Below, piece by piece: positions 50,890-60,235 of a DNA stretch of 64,000 nt (position 1 is the stretch's first letter; every line of letters begins with the position of its first letter). The stretch comes from Sphingobium sp. AP50. Its GTDB lineage: Bacteria; Pseudomonadota; Alphaproteobacteria; Sphingomonadales; Sphingomonadaceae. A program made the position numbers and the translations under genes. The DNA lies in contig NZ_FNYZ01000007.1 in the NCBI RefSeq assembly GCF_900109095.1, positions 1 to 64,000 on the forward strand. The letters are read 5' to 3'. Under the pieces are notes generated by a model, which was given only the letters and a program-made list of their open reading frames with translations, was not told the origin of the DNA and searched no databases.

Positions 50890-51505
50890 GCGCTGCGCCA
50901 TACCCATCATGCTTTGCATCGCGTCCATTTCAGAGCCAGCGCGGGCAGGCACCGCGACGATCGGCCGCACCTGGCCGATCGAGGAGGCTGACGCGCTGAG
51001 CGAGATAGAAGCCAGGGCGTCGCGGCAGCCCGTCGATATGGCGCGCAATTTCGGTCCGCGCAGTGGATGGTCCGCGATGCGGGCGGCAACGCTCGGCCTG
51101 GCGAGTAAAGCCCGCACCCGCTCCGTGGTGCCCTTCTACACGCTCGAGTTCGACATCAAGCTGCCCGATGGGACGATGCTCTATCCCAAGGGGTTCACCT
51201 TCAATCCGCTGACCTATGTCGCGCTGCCCCAGCGTCTCGTCATTGTGCATCCGCGCGATCTTGGCTGGGCGCTGCGCACCGCGCGGCCCGCAGACTTCAT
51301 CCTGCTGACCGCCGGCGATGCGTTGGCGTTGGGCGAACAGGTCGGACGCCCACTCTTCATTCTTGAAGAACGCGTGAAAGACCGGCTCGGACTGACGGTC
51401 GCGCCGGTCATCGTCTCGCAAGCGGGACAGCGGCTCGTCCTGCAGGAATATGGTCCGCGCGACTTAATATCGAAGGCGGCTCACCGGGTGGAGATCGTCC
51501 GATGA
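50882..51505 (+). CDS. traW: Conjugative transfer protein TraW
   Basis: A 207-residue periplasmic protein with a signal peptide ending near PARAG. It keeps the family features GRTWPIEEADAL, FYTLEFDIKLPDG, LYPKGFTFNPL and LIVI-type strands near HPRDLGWAL. F TraW has 210 residues and works with TrbC and TraU in pilus assembly and mating-pair stability. It overlaps the gene before it and traU after it. Confidence 0.92.
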   Translation: MHKRCAIPIMLCIASISEPARAGTATIGRTWPIEEADALSEIEARASRQPVDMARNFGPRSGWSAMRAATLGLASKARTRSVVPFYTLEFDIKLPDGTMLYPKGFTFNPLTYVALPQRLVIVHPRDLGWALRTARPADFILLTAGDALALGEQVGRPLFILEERVKDRLGLTVAPVIVSQAGQRLVLQEYGPRDLISKAAHRVEIVR

Positions 51506-52734
51506 TAGCGCTGGATGGCCGCGCGCATCGCACGCGTTGCAGGCTTTGGATGATCCAGAGCCTGAAAACATGCCGCGACATCGCTGGGCTGCAAAAGCGT
51601 CCGCTCGATCGCGCGCTCACCGGTCGTACTTACCTGTCCACTGGATGCCGCCATGTCACTGGTCCTCGTCACAATCTTCGTAGAGTCCTAAAAGTCATAT
51701 CGGCATCCCTGACAGTTACACGCCGGCGGCTTCCGATCGGCCAGTTCACGCTGGCCCTGGGATTTTTGATCTCCATCTCAACGCCGATACCCGCTCAAGC
51801 GTCGAAATGCGAGGCCGGTACGATCTTCAATCCGATCACGAAGGTGCGCTGGACCTGCATTTTCCCGATCACGATCGGCGGCGTGAAGGTCGGGAGTTTC
51901 GACAAGCTCGACAAGGAACTCGACGCCCAGTCGGCGAGCAAGCTGCTATGTGCCTGTCGCAAGGGTGTCAGCTTCTGGTTCGGGGTCAAGGTCAGCTTCT
52001 GGTCGCCAAATCGCATGGTCGATGTCGTCACCGAGCCTGGATGCATGATGGCGCTGGGCGCTGATCTGATGCCAACCGGCGGCAAGCTCCAGGGTAGCCA
52101 GAGTTCAATCGCCGATGGAACGAATAGCGTCAAGATGTTGGCGCAGATGCATTATTATATCGCGCCGGTCTGGAAGATGCTCGACATGTTCACCGATCTG
52201 CCGTGCATCGAGGATGACGGTTTCGACGTCGCTATGATCACCGAGGTTCTACCGACCTGGCAATCGGGAACGCTGGGCGCGATCATCCAGCCCGAAGGCA
52301 TATTGTTCGGTAATCCCGCCGCCGGCCTTGCCTGCATGGCAGACAGCGCTGCGGCTGCGGCGGGCAAGGTCATCGACCCCCTCTTCTGGTGCATGGGCTC
52401 CTGGGGTGCCACCTACCCGATCGCTGGTGACATCCATTTTGGTGACAGTGTCGAGGCTTGGGCGGGCCTCGCCGCCCGCGGCACCTTCATGATGGGACGC
52501 CTCGGCGCGCTCACCATTTCCTCGGCGGACGGCTGCTCGTTCAAGCCACAGCCAATCTGGACCAAGAGCCGTTACAAGCTCCAGATCATGGAACCGGTCA
52601 AGGGCGGCAAATGCGTCAATGTCGGCCGTCCCGGCGCACTCTGGTCGAGCGGCAAACACGCGCCTGGCAAAGACAATGCCCAATTCATGCTTTTCGAAAA
52701 GGTGATCTGCTGCGCCGGAATTCCGGTGCCATGA
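51502..52734 (+). CDS. traU: Conjugative transfer protein TraU
   Basis: A large periplasmic protein. The family part begins near SKCEAGTIFNPITKVRWTC and continues with CIFPITIGGVKVG, CLPCIED-type cysteines, PLFWCMGSWGATYPI and KVICCAGIPVP. Many cysteines need disulfide enzymes. The frame from the ATG at 51502 adds about 100 residues without family resemblance, then a hydrophobic signal peptide (about 80-99, LALGFLISISTPIPAQA). The true start is probably internal and not ATG. The first ATG overlaps the traW stop. Confidence 0.9.
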   Translation: MIALDGRAHRTRCRLWMIQSLKTCRDIAGLQKRPLDRALTGRTYLSTGCRHVTGPRHNLRRVLKVISASLTVTRRRLPIGQFTLALGFLISISTPIPAQASKCEAGTIFNPITKVRWTCIFPITIGGVKVGSFDKLDKELDAQSASKLLCACRKGVSFWFGVKVSFWSPNRMVDVVTEPGCMMALGADLMPTGGKLQGSQSSIADGTNSVKMLAQMHYYIAPVWKMLDMFTDLPCIEDDGFDVAMITEVLPTWQSGTLGAIIQPEGILFGNPAAGLACMADSAAAAAGKVIDPLFWCMGSWGATYPIAGDIHFGDSVEAWAGLAARGTFMMGRLGALTISSADGCSFKPQPIWTKSRYKLQIMEPVKGGKCVNVGRPGALWSSGKHAPGKDNAQFMLFEKVICCAGIPVP

Positions 52735-53051
52735 GCAGACCCCCCACCAGATGCATCGCGCGTGACCCAAAGGTCTCCCGGTCTGCCCGCCACAGCACCC
52801 AAGGCCGGCTGGGCGCGTGCGGTGCAGGAGCGGCGTCGACGCCCCTTGACGACGCCGCTCCACCCTCGATTCCGGCGGTGCCTCGCTCGGCCAATGCCCG
52901 CCCTTCCCTGAACGCGGCAGATCCATCTCCTCTGCCCTGCGCCAAGGCGACGCTGACGATGTTTGAGGGCCAGGCTGTGTTTCGGCTAGCGTCCGGCGGT
53001 CTCTTCCGGCTCCGCCACGGCAGCCGCACCCAAGGGGCAATGCGGCCGTGA
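52731..53051 (+). CDS. Hypothetical protein between traU and traN
   Basis: A 106-residue frame with a basic, low-complexity composition (Arg, Ala, Pro, Ser). Its end (TMFEGQAVFRLASGGLFRLRHGS) is more protein-like. It is coupled to traU and to the following gene by ATGA overlaps, which favours a real gene, but nothing is recognised. A chance frame in a GC-rich gap is possible. Confidence 0.45.
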   Translation: MSRPPTRCIARDPKVSRSARHSTQGRLGACGAGAASTPLDDAAPPSIPAVPRSANARPSLNAADPSPLPCAKATLTMFEGQAVFRLASGGLFRLRHGSRTQGAMRP

Positions 53052-55003
53052 CCCGCTGGTGCGCCGCCCTTCTTCTGAGCGTTGTATCGCCGCTGGTCCT
53101 GCAGGCAGTAGCACTTGGCCAGGAACCTGTGCTCAGTGTCCAGGAGCGCGCGCGGGCTGCCGCCGCTGCATCGCGCGCGCGTACCGGCGACAGCGATGCG
53201 CTGCGATCCAACGTTGTGACGCCCGGGCTTGCCGGGCAGCCAATCGCGACGGTCGATGGCAAGACCAGCTTTACCCCTGCGATCAGCTGCCAGAAAAGCG
53301 CGACGCTCCTTGAACTGCTGGTCCAGCCTGGCGCCACCGGCGACCTTGGGCAGGTGCGGATCGCCCATGACCGCGACTTTGACGGTGCCTTCGACAACCA
53401 GACCCAGCTGCCCGTACCGGTGTCGGGCGTTTGCGCCAATGGCGTCATCGCCTGCAATCCGGGCACCTGGGAGGGATGCCGCGCCTATGCGTGGAATGTG
53501 GACGAGAGCCAGAAAATCGGGCTCACGCAAACGGCGATGACACAGCTTGCGGGCTGCTATTGTCTCAACAATAGCTGCGGGTCCAATCTCGCCTGGGGTA
53601 ATATGGCAGGGGTCCTCAAGGATCTGGGAGGCGGCGTCGTTGGCGCCCTTACAACGGCCGATCCCCGCATCGGGGTCGCGCAGGCGCAGGTGGAAGGTCC
53701 CGTCATCCGCTATATCGGCGCGCAGACGACCGCGTGTGCGACCAACCCCACAGTCGACCAGACGCGCTATAAGGCCGCCCCCACGCTTCTGGCCGGCGAC
53801 GCCGAGGCGGTGGCCGCTGCCAGTTCCGTATTCCAGGCGGTCAAGGCGTCGCCAGCGTGGTTCGGAAAAGCCCAGCAGGTGTCGGTCTGCACCATAAACC
53901 GCGAGATCAGCATGTCTTCGCCCGACCCGCAGACGATCATCACCCGATCATCCGGGGGATATGCGACCATGGCGCCAGCACCCGATCGGCTGTCCTTCCT
54001 GATGGGCTCGCCAGGCGACGACAGCCTCAAAGGGGGCAAGTGCGGATTATTCGATTTCAGGATGACGATCGACGTTGGCGACGGGGATCGACTGAAAGCG
54101 GTCCGCCTGGCACGCTATTATGCAGATGACTGGGCCCAGGTGCGGGTGGACGGGCAACTGGTAGCATCAGGCCCATCCCCCTGGACGGACATGGGGTTGC
54201 CGCCGGGCAAATGCGAGAGGGGCGGACCGTTCAATGCCGCGCCGGCCGTTGATCTGACACCGTTCATGACCCCGGGCTCGCACGAAATCTGGCTTCGCGT
54301 CGCTGTCGGAGACGAAGGCGAAGCATTTGCCCAGATTGACGCCGATCTGGACCTTGCCTGTCGGGCGAGCGAAAGGGTGGTTGATCTGTGCGCCGGCTAT
54401 GCCGGCCAGTCCCACTGTCATCTCAAAGATGAGACGGTTGATGGCGTAGCGACCTTTCGCAGCGGCGTGGGCACGGGTCTTTCGCCACTTCCGCAGACCC
54501 GGACAGTCGGCACGGGGACTTGCACGACGCAGCTCACCCGCGACTTCTTCCTGCGCGAACGGCGCTATGCCTGCACGATCGACACGGGCGTGCAGACGCC
54601 CCCTGACCTGTCGCGCAGCGCCTATATCATCGACCGGTCAACCGAGACCCTTCTGGCGGACAGGGCGCGCACCGAAGATGGTGGCGTTGCGCAGACCACC
54701 CGCCCCTTTGCTTTGCCCGAACGCGGTTCCGTGCCGGCCTGCGAACCGATCTGCAAAACGCGGGCAGCACGCGTGAACAGCGACGCCGCGCCCGATGGCG
54801 TGGTCGGCGCGCTGCAGAACAGCCCTCAAGGCTGGGATACCTATTATCACGCCTGCACCGCCGACAATGTCTGCCCTGCAGGCGACGGTGAGGAGATCGT
54901 ATCGGCGTGCGGCTGCCTCGACGATTTCCCGCAAGCCGTGGCAATGATGCAGACGGTCAGGCTCGCGGGCGCCGACCTTGTCTGCACGGCGAGCGCGCCA
55001 TGA
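53048..55003 (+). CDS. traN: TraN-like mating-pair stabilisation protein, N-terminal part
   Basis: A 651-residue exported, cysteine-rich protein (signal peptide ending near VALGQ). Its domain set resembles the N-terminal half of TraN: an early CYCLNNSCGSNLAWGN region, a lectin-like middle domain (about 320-440) and repeated Cys pairs. The classical TraN C-terminus is absent and is instead encoded by the next gene, which starts in an ATGA overlap. TraN contacts the recipient outer membrane. Assignment rests mainly on context and cysteine pattern. Confidence 0.72.
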   Translation: MTRWCAALLLSVVSPLVLQAVALGQEPVLSVQERARAAAAASRARTGDSDALRSNVVTPGLAGQPIATVDGKTSFTPAISCQKSATLLELLVQPGATGDLGQVRIAHDRDFDGAFDNQTQLPVPVSGVCANGVIACNPGTWEGCRAYAWNVDESQKIGLTQTAMTQLAGCYCLNNSCGSNLAWGNMAGVLKDLGGGVVGALTTADPRIGVAQAQVEGPVIRYIGAQTTACATNPTVDQTRYKAAPTLLAGDAEAVAAASSVFQAVKASPAWFGKAQQVSVCTINREISMSSPDPQTIITRSSGGYATMAPAPDRLSFLMGSPGDDSLKGGKCGLFDFRMTIDVGDGDRLKAVRLARYYADDWAQVRVDGQLVASGPSPWTDMGLPPGKCERGGPFNAAPAVDLTPFMTPGSHEIWLRVAVGDEGEAFAQIDADLDLACRASERVVDLCAGYAGQSHCHLKDETVDGVATFRSGVGTGLSPLPQTRTVGTGTCTTQLTRDFFLRERRYACTIDTGVQTPPDLSRSAYIIDRSTETLLADRARTEDGGVAQTTRPFALPERGSVPACEPICKTRAARVNSDAAPDGVVGALQNSPQGWDTYYHACTADNVCPAGDGEEIVSACGCLDDFPQAVAMMQTVRLAGADLVCTASAP

Positions 55004-56106
55004 GCGGCCGCAATGCCTTTACCGCCGCGCTGATGCTCTTGCTCGCTACCTGCGCGCAGCCCCAGGTCGCCGCGGCACAGACGCAGGCGACGCAGCAATG
55101 GCTTTGCGCGGTCGATCGCAATGGCAATGGCGATGCCGCCGATGAAGGCGAGATCGCCGGATGCGGAGCCATAGAAGGTGGCCAGCATCTATGCCCTATC
55201 GACCAGGCCGCCTGTACGCAGGACGCCGATCACCATTATAGGTGCCCGCTAGGGGCCCAGTTCTCCTGTCTGTCGCTCGACGGCATCGCGCCGCCCAGCT
55301 GCTCGCCCCATGCCTGCATCGATACCGGCGCGCATCCGATCGAGACCGATGTTCCGATCGACGACCCCGGCACCCTGGCAGACGGCACGGTCGATGAAGA
55401 CGGCAATTGTCTCGGGACGATCGAGATATTCGGCGGCCGCAAGCTTCGCTGCCGGACGCCCGGCCTTAGCGTCACCTTCCAGAACTGCTGCAAGGACAAG
55501 GGCAAGATCGTGAAGGACGGGATGGGCTCGTCGATCAGCTCGATCGGTACCAAGATCGCGGTCGCCAAGGGCGTGTTCACCGGCATGAAGGCGGCTTATA
55601 CAGCGTTCCGGGCGGGCGCGACCGCGAGCCAGGCAGCGAGCGCGGGGGCGAACGCGCTGATCGTCGGGATCGACCCGACCTCGATCGCCATCAGCCTCGC
55701 GATCAATTTCATGATGGAGGTTCTGCTGCAAGGCTGCGACCAACAGGATATGGAAGCGGGCATGCTGCGGGGTTCGGGCATGTGCCACGAGGTCGGCACT
55801 TACTGCTCGTCGAAGATCCTGGGCATCTGCGTCCAGAAGGCGAAAAGCCAATGCTGCTTCAATAGCAAGCTCGGCCGCATCATTCAGGAGCAGGGTCGCA
55901 ACCAGTTAAAGGCGTTTGCCAATGGCTGGGGCGAGGTCAAATCACCCGACTGCCGTGGCTTTACGCCCCAGGAGTTTCAGGCGCTCGACTTCAGCCGCAT
56001 GGACCTGTCCGAATATTATAGCGAGATCGAGGCCCGGTCGGCCGATCTCATCCAGTCCGATATGGAGGAGCGCGTCGATGCGTATCTCAAGACCGTCCAG
56101 CCTTAG
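55000..56106 (+). CDS. traN: TraN-like protein, C-terminal part
   Basis: A 368-residue exported protein with its own signal peptide (to about Ala26). The C-terminus carries the TraN signature: CCKDKGKI, CQQ/CVQKAKSQCCFNSKLGRIIQEQGRNQL (in pieces), PDCRGFTPQEFQALDF and DLSEYYSEIE. The N-terminal part has many Cys residues and an EF-hand-like DRNGNGDAADEGE loop. Two separate secreted genes in place of one is unlike F traN. It overlaps trbC at its 3' end by 29 bases. Confidence 0.85.
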   Translation: MSGRNAFTAALMLLLATCAQPQVAAAQTQATQQWLCAVDRNGNGDAADEGEIAGCGAIEGGQHLCPIDQAACTQDADHHYRCPLGAQFSCLSLDGIAPPSCSPHACIDTGAHPIETDVPIDDPGTLADGTVDEDGNCLGTIEIFGGRKLRCRTPGLSVTFQNCCKDKGKIVKDGMGSSISSIGTKIAVAKGVFTGMKAAYTAFRAGATASQAASAGANALIVGIDPTSIAISLAINFMMEVLLQGCDQQDMEAGMLRGSGMCHEVGTYCSSKILGICVQKAKSQCCFNSKLGRIIQEQGRNQLKAFANGWGEVKSPDCRGFTPQEFQALDFSRMDLSEYYSEIEARSADLIQSDMEERVDAYLKTVQP

Positions 56107-56971
56107 TCTGGGCGCTGCATTGGCGCTGGCGGGTGTGCCTTACGCCCTTGCCCAGACGGCTGAAGAACAGCAAGAATCAGGCCCTGGTCCCGCGATCGGC
56201 GCGCCTGCAACCGGCGCACAAGCGATGGAGGCTCTGGCCAGCGCGCGTACCCGCCAGAGTGAGGCACCATCGGCGCGGTCTCCTTCGCCTGTTCCGCCTA
56301 CATCCTCCGCACCGATGCGCAAACGGGCCTTTGAGGCGTTGCGATCTCGAAAGCCCTCCCCTGTTCTTGAAGAACGCGCACGGGCGGCCCGGCTGGCAGG
56401 CGAGGCGCAGCTTGCGAGGGACCGTGAAGCGATGGGCAAGCGGCTGGCGCAAGCCCTGGGTCTGGAAGCCCCTTCAACACAGGCAATCGTCGACGCGGTC
56501 ACGCCCGCAGCCCCCCGATCCTGGGTGCCGGTCCTGTTCCTATCCTCCTCGATTCCGATCACAACGCTGCGGACCTATGCCGGGCAGCTCGAGCGCGCGC
56601 ACGGGGTCCTTGCATTTCGTGGCGCGCCCGGCGGGCTCACCAAGGTCGGCCCGATGGCGAAGCTCTCGGCAGAGATCCTGCGGCTCGATCCAGGCTGCGA
56701 GGGCCCGGCTTGCGCCATGCGCAATGTGCAACTGATCGTCGATCCGATCCTGTTCCGGCAGCATGGCGTCGCTAGGGTTCCCGCTTTGGGCATGCTGCCA
56801 GGCGATCCGACCCAGCCCTATTGTGAGCGGGAGGAGGACAGCCCCACCTCTACCAAAGCCGCGCATCTCGTCTATGGCGACGCGGCGCTCACCGGAATGT
56901 TTGAAGCCTATGCCCGCCTCGGCGGCAAAGAGGAGGTGCGCGATGCTCAGACTCGCCTGGAACGCCGCTAG
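56078..56971 (+). CDS. trbC: Type-F pilus assembly protein TrbC
   Basis: A 297-residue periplasmic protein with a signal peptide ending near Ala25. After a Pro/Ser-rich linker, the C-terminal domain (about 150-297) is the TrbC fold: VLFLSSSIPITTLRTYAGQL, HGVLAFRGAPGGLTK and VQLIVDPILFRQHGVARVPA. It works with TraW in pilus assembly. In F it lies before traN; here it lies after it. It overlaps the second traN gene at its start and the S26 peptidase gene at its end by 29 bases. Confidence 0.9.
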   Translation: MRISRPSSLSLGAALALAGVPYALAQTAEEQQESGPGPAIGAPATGAQAMEALASARTRQSEAPSARSPSPVPPTSSAPMRKRAFEALRSRKPSPVLEERARAARLAGEAQLARDREAMGKRLAQALGLEAPSTQAIVDAVTPAAPRSWVPVLFLSSSIPITTLRTYAGQLERAHGVLAFRGAPGGLTKVGPMAKLSAEILRLDPGCEGPACAMRNVQLIVDPILFRQHGVARVPALGMLPGDPTQPYCEREEDSPTSTKAAHLVYGDAALTGMFEAYARLGGKEEVRDAQTRLERR

Positions 56972-57542
56972 GCTCGGCTGGCCCGTTGTCCGCGACCTGC
57001 CCCGGCGGGCCGCCGAAGCCTTGGGACAAGCGGGTCCCGATCAGCCATCCATGCCGGAACGGTTATGGAAAGCGATGGCTATAGTGTCGGCTATTGCCTT
57101 GTTCGTCTGGTGGGCGCTGCCTCAGCTGATCTGGGTCAGCAGCCCCTCGATCAACGCCTATGCTGTCCGTAAATCGCCTGGGACCATCGCCCGGCATGAT
57201 CTGGTGATGTTCGAACTACGCCATCCCCTCGCCGGGCCGGTACCGGTCAATGTCACCAAATATGCGTTATGCCTGCCCGGTGACCATCTTGCGTCCTTCA
57301 CCATGCGGTCCGATCGCTTTTCCGGACGCATAGAGGCTGCCTTCTTCTGCAACGGCAACCTCTTGGGTGTCAGCAAAGCCTATGGGAGGAACGGCCAGCG
57401 ACTGGACTATTTTCGATGGAAAAGCGGGCCGATCCCTGAAGGCCGGGCCTATATTGGCTCATCCTACAAGGACGGGTTCGACAGCCGTTATTTCGGCCTG
57501 GTCCCGATCGCAAAACTGGTGCGGATGGAGCGGGTGCTGTGA
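56943..57542 (+). CDS. S26 family signal peptidase (IncP TraF-like)
   Basis: A 199-residue membrane peptidase with one transmembrane helix at about 43-65. The S26 active site appears as S69 (in SSPSINAYAV) and K106 (in NVTKYALCLPGDHL), with the family box PGDHL at 112-116 and the end motif GPIPEGRAYIGSSYKDGFDSRYFG. RP4 TraF processes and cyclises the P-type pilin; here a similar role on the TraA prepilin is likely, but cyclisation is speculative. The stop overlaps the GTG start of traF. Confidence 0.88.
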   Translation: MLRLAWNAARLGWPVVRDLPRRAAEALGQAGPDQPSMPERLWKAMAIVSAIALFVWWALPQLIWVSSPSINAYAVRKSPGTIARHDLVMFELRHPLAGPVPVNVTKYALCLPGDHLASFTMRSDRFSGRIEAAFFCNGNLLGVSKAYGRNGQRLDYFRWKSGPIPEGRAYIGSSYKDGFDSRYFGLVPIAKLVRMERVL

Positions 57543-58441
57543 AGCGCGCGGTTTCCCTATTCGTGGCGGCGGGCATACTTGCCCTCGTCCCGAAGGCCGC
57601 GCGAAGTGCGGATGCACCGCCGCCGTCAACGAAGGTCCGCCAGGGCTATTGGTGGTACGAGGCACCGCCGGCGCCCAAGGCGCAAGCGGACGAGATGGAG
57701 GATGCGCCGCTCGTTAAACCCGTCATCCCGCCGATGGCCGAGCTTGCCCGATGGACCCCACCGAGAATCCGCAAACTCATCGAGTCTCAGCGCGACTATG
57801 CCGCGACCGTGCTGACCGTGGACGCAATATCGGACTTCTGGCGGCTGCAGGATTTCGCCCGGCGCAAGGCCAGGGCTTTTGCCGGCCTCACCCAGATTGC
57901 GATGCTCACCCATCCCGAGCTCAATGCCAAGTCGGCCAATCCCATGGTCGGCGATGCGCGCGCCGCGCTGGGTGCCCAGAAGGAGGCAGTTCGCCGGGCC
58001 TATCTACGCGGACAGGCAAGGCAATATGCCCTCGTCATGTTCAGCCGGGAGAGTTGCGGCTACTGCCGGGTGCAATGGCCGATCGTTCAGCGGTTTCAGG
58101 AGGATTATGGCTGGCAGGTGATCCGGCAGGATCTTGACGCCCATCCCGAACTTGGATCGCGGTTCGGCGTCGACGTGACGCCGACGACGATGGTGATCCG
58201 GCGCGACAGCGCACAGCGCATGGTGATTGCAAGCGGCGTCGAGGCTTATCCGAACCTCTCGCAAATGACCTATCAGGCAGTCAGGCTGCTCAATGGCGAT
58301 ATCCGACCCGAACAGTTCATGACGGGCGCTGGCGAAGAAGGCGGCTTTTTCGATGCCCTGGCCAATGGGCCCGTCGCTGCATCCAGTCTGGCGCCGGATG
58401 GCCAAAGGTCGAGCATCACCATCGGGGGCGACGAGCGATGA
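57539..58441 (+). CDS. traF: Conjugative transfer protein TraF (thioredoxin-like)
   Basis: A 300-residue periplasmic protein with a signal peptide ending near Ala24 and the TraF start (GYWWYEAPPAPK). A C-terminal thioredoxin fold has CGYC at 173-176 in FSRESCGYCRVQWPI and a cis-proline loop VDVTPTTMV. E. coli F TraF lacks the CxxC pair, but many homologues keep it. It starts with GTG inside the S26 stop. Part of the disulfide system for mating-pair proteins. Confidence 0.9.
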   Translation: MKRAVSLFVAAGILALVPKAARSADAPPPSTKVRQGYWWYEAPPAPKAQADEMEDAPLVKPVIPPMAELARWTPPRIRKLIESQRDYAATVLTVDAISDFWRLQDFARRKARAFAGLTQIAMLTHPELNAKSANPMVGDARAALGAQKEAVRRAYLRGQARQYALVMFSRESCGYCRVQWPIVQRFQEDYGWQVIRQDLDAHPELGSRFGVDVTPTTMVIRRDSAQRMVIASGVEAYPNLSQMTYQAVRLLNGDIRPEQFMTGAGEEGGFFDALANGPVAASSLAPDGQRSSITIGGDER

Positions 58442-59034
58442 GGGCAAGCAGTAGCCTCAGGCGATCGACTATGGCGGTCATGGCCGGGCTTTGCGCGCTT
58501 GGTCCGGGCATCGCGATGGCTGCCGAGGCAGGCAGGGACCTGGCGCGTCGGGCAGCGATACATCCTGTTGCAAGCGTGCCTGACCTGCAGGCCTGGATCG
58601 CACGCATACCGGCAACAAAGGATTTCCCGCCTGACCTCGCCCAGACACTGCGCGGTAGTTCCAGCCTGTTCCTGATCGAGATGAGCACGGCACCAGGCTG
58701 CATTCCCTGTGCCGACCTCTGGGCGCGGCTCGCCCGGTTTCGCACGCGCTATGGATGGCGGGTGCACACGATCACCACTCAGAGCGCGCTTTTGCGGTCG
58801 GGGCGACTGGGGCTTCCCTGGGTTGGTCACCCGGTGGCCTGGGTACGCCCGATTGATGATGAGGACCGTACTGTGCCCATAGCGATCGGCACCGATCTCG
58901 ATGCCAATCTGGCTCGCAATGCCTATCTGGCCGCCAAAATACTGACAGGCGTCAGGCCGTCCGTGGGCGTGCGGGCGATGTCGAAATTTTCAGGCATTGT
59001 TGGAGCAAGCAGGCCAGCAGAGGCACCCCGGTGA
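58438..59034 (+). CDS. trbB: Thioredoxin-fold periplasmic protein (TrbB-like)
   Basis: A 198-residue exported protein with a signal peptide ending near MAAEA and CIPC at 88-91 in STAPGCIPCADLWARL. This is a thioredoxin-type active site. F TrbB is a thiol isomerase in the same part of the operon, so I use that name by analogy; sequence similarity is not clear. Coupled to traF by ATGA. Downstream the operon is interrupted by an antisense gene. Confidence 0.72.
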   Translation: MRASSSLRRSTMAVMAGLCALGPGIAMAAEAGRDLARRAAIHPVASVPDLQAWIARIPATKDFPPDLAQTLRGSSSLFLIEMSTAPGCIPCADLWARLARFRTRYGWRVHTITTQSALLRSGRLGLPWVGHPVAWVRPIDDEDRTVPIAIGTDLDANLARNAYLAAKILTGVRPSVGVRAMSKFSGIVGASRPAEAPR

Positions 59035-59057
59035 TGAACTGTGCAGGCGCTCTTCGA

Positions 59058-60224
59058 TCATGCGCGCGCGCGCAGCATCTGGCCGGCAGTTTCAAGCGGC
59101 ATCACCATGATGTCCGCAGAAAGGGGGTAGGTCTCGCTGCCAGGATAGATGACGATCTGGCGTTGGGGCCTCAGATCCTGGCACGCGTGATGAAAGCCGC
59201 GTTCGACCTTGGGCGAAAGGCTACGCTTTACCTCATAGACCCACAAATCGCCCCCTGGCAGCGTGATCAGAAGATCGATCTCTGCGCCGGCGGCGGTGCG
59301 ATAGAAATTGGCGAGACTGCCTTCAGGCGCCGCTGCGATCAGACTTTCTATAACAAAGCCCTCCCAGCTACCGCCAGCTACGGGATGCCCAAGAACCGCC
59401 TCTTCGTCGCCAAGGCCAAGCAAGGCATGGACCAGGCCGCTGTCGCGTACATAGATGCGCGGCGATTTGACGAGCCGCTTGGCGGTGTTGCTGTGCCAGG
59501 GCTCCAGCCTGCGAACGAGCAGCAGATCAACCAGCAGGTCGAGATAGTTGGCAATTGTCTTGGAGTCGAGACCGAGGCCTCGTGCAAAGTCCGAAGCGTT
59601 CATCAGGCCAGATTGCTGATGGGCCAGCATCGTCCAGAAGCGCCGCAATGTTTCGGCGGCTATTCTGGGACCGAGCATGGGCACATCCCGCTCGAGATAG
59701 GTGCGGATGAAGTCCTGCCGCCAGCGCAGACTGGAGCGGTCGCTGGCCCCAAGAAAGCTGTCAGGGAAACCGCCTCGTACCCACAGCCTGTTCATCGCTT
59801 GCGCGTCTACCTCAAGGGCATCGAGCCCCCCCATTTCAAAATAGCTGACACGACCGGCCAGACTTTCTCCCGACTGCGCCAGGAGATCGATCGATGCCGA
59901 TCCCAGAAGCAGGAAGCGGCCGGATGTAAGGCCTGCGCGTCTGCCACTATCGATCAATCCCCGCAGGATCTGGAAAAGCCCCGGCAGGCGATGCACTTCA
60001 TCAAGGATCACCAGCTTGTCCTGATGCCCCGAGAGATAAAGCTCAGGCTCGCTCAGCTTCGCACGATCCGCGTCGGATTCCAGATCGAGATAGAGCGAAG
60101 GGGTCGTCTTGCCGATCTCGAGCGCCAGCGTGGTTTTACCCACCTGACGCGGTCCCAGCAGCGCCACTGCTGGTGTCGTAGCCAGACGTTCGATCAAATC
60201 TGTTGCGATATGCCGTTCAATCAT
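59058..60224 (-). CDS. AAA family ATPase with DUF4143 domain (antisense insert)
   Basis: A 388-residue protein of the archaeal-type ATPase plus DUF4143 group. Walker A GPRQVGKTT is at 24-32 and Walker B LVILDEVHR at 71-79; arginine-rich LLLGSASIDLL and GRVSYFEMGGLDALEV follow. The C-terminal DUF4143 region has YVRDSGLVHALLG and EIDLLITLPGGDLWVYEVKRS, a nuclease-like fold with E-x-K. Members are linked to defence or unclear functions. It lies on the opposite strand between trbB and traH. The ATG at 60224 is preferred over the one at 60272 because the domain starts there. Confidence 0.9.
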   Translation of the reverse strand: MIERHIATDLIERLATTPAVALLGPRQVGKTTLALEIGKTTPSLYLDLESDADRAKLSEPELYLSGHQDKLVILDEVHRLPGLFQILRGLIDSGRRAGLTSGRFLLLGSASIDLLAQSGESLAGRVSYFEMGGLDALEVDAQAMNRLWVRGGFPDSFLGASDRSSLRWRQDFIRTYLERDVPMLGPRIAAETLRRFWTMLAHQQSGLMNASDFARGLGLDSKTIANYLDLLVDLLLVRRLEPWHSNTAKRLVKSPRIYVRDSGLVHALLGLGDEEAVLGHPVAGGSWEGFVIESLIAAAPEGSLANFYRTAAGAEIDLLITLPGGDLWVYEVKRSLSPKVERGFHHACQDLRPQRQIVIYPGSETYPLSADIMVMPLETAGQMLRARA

Positions 60225-60235
60225 CCTTGCATTAT

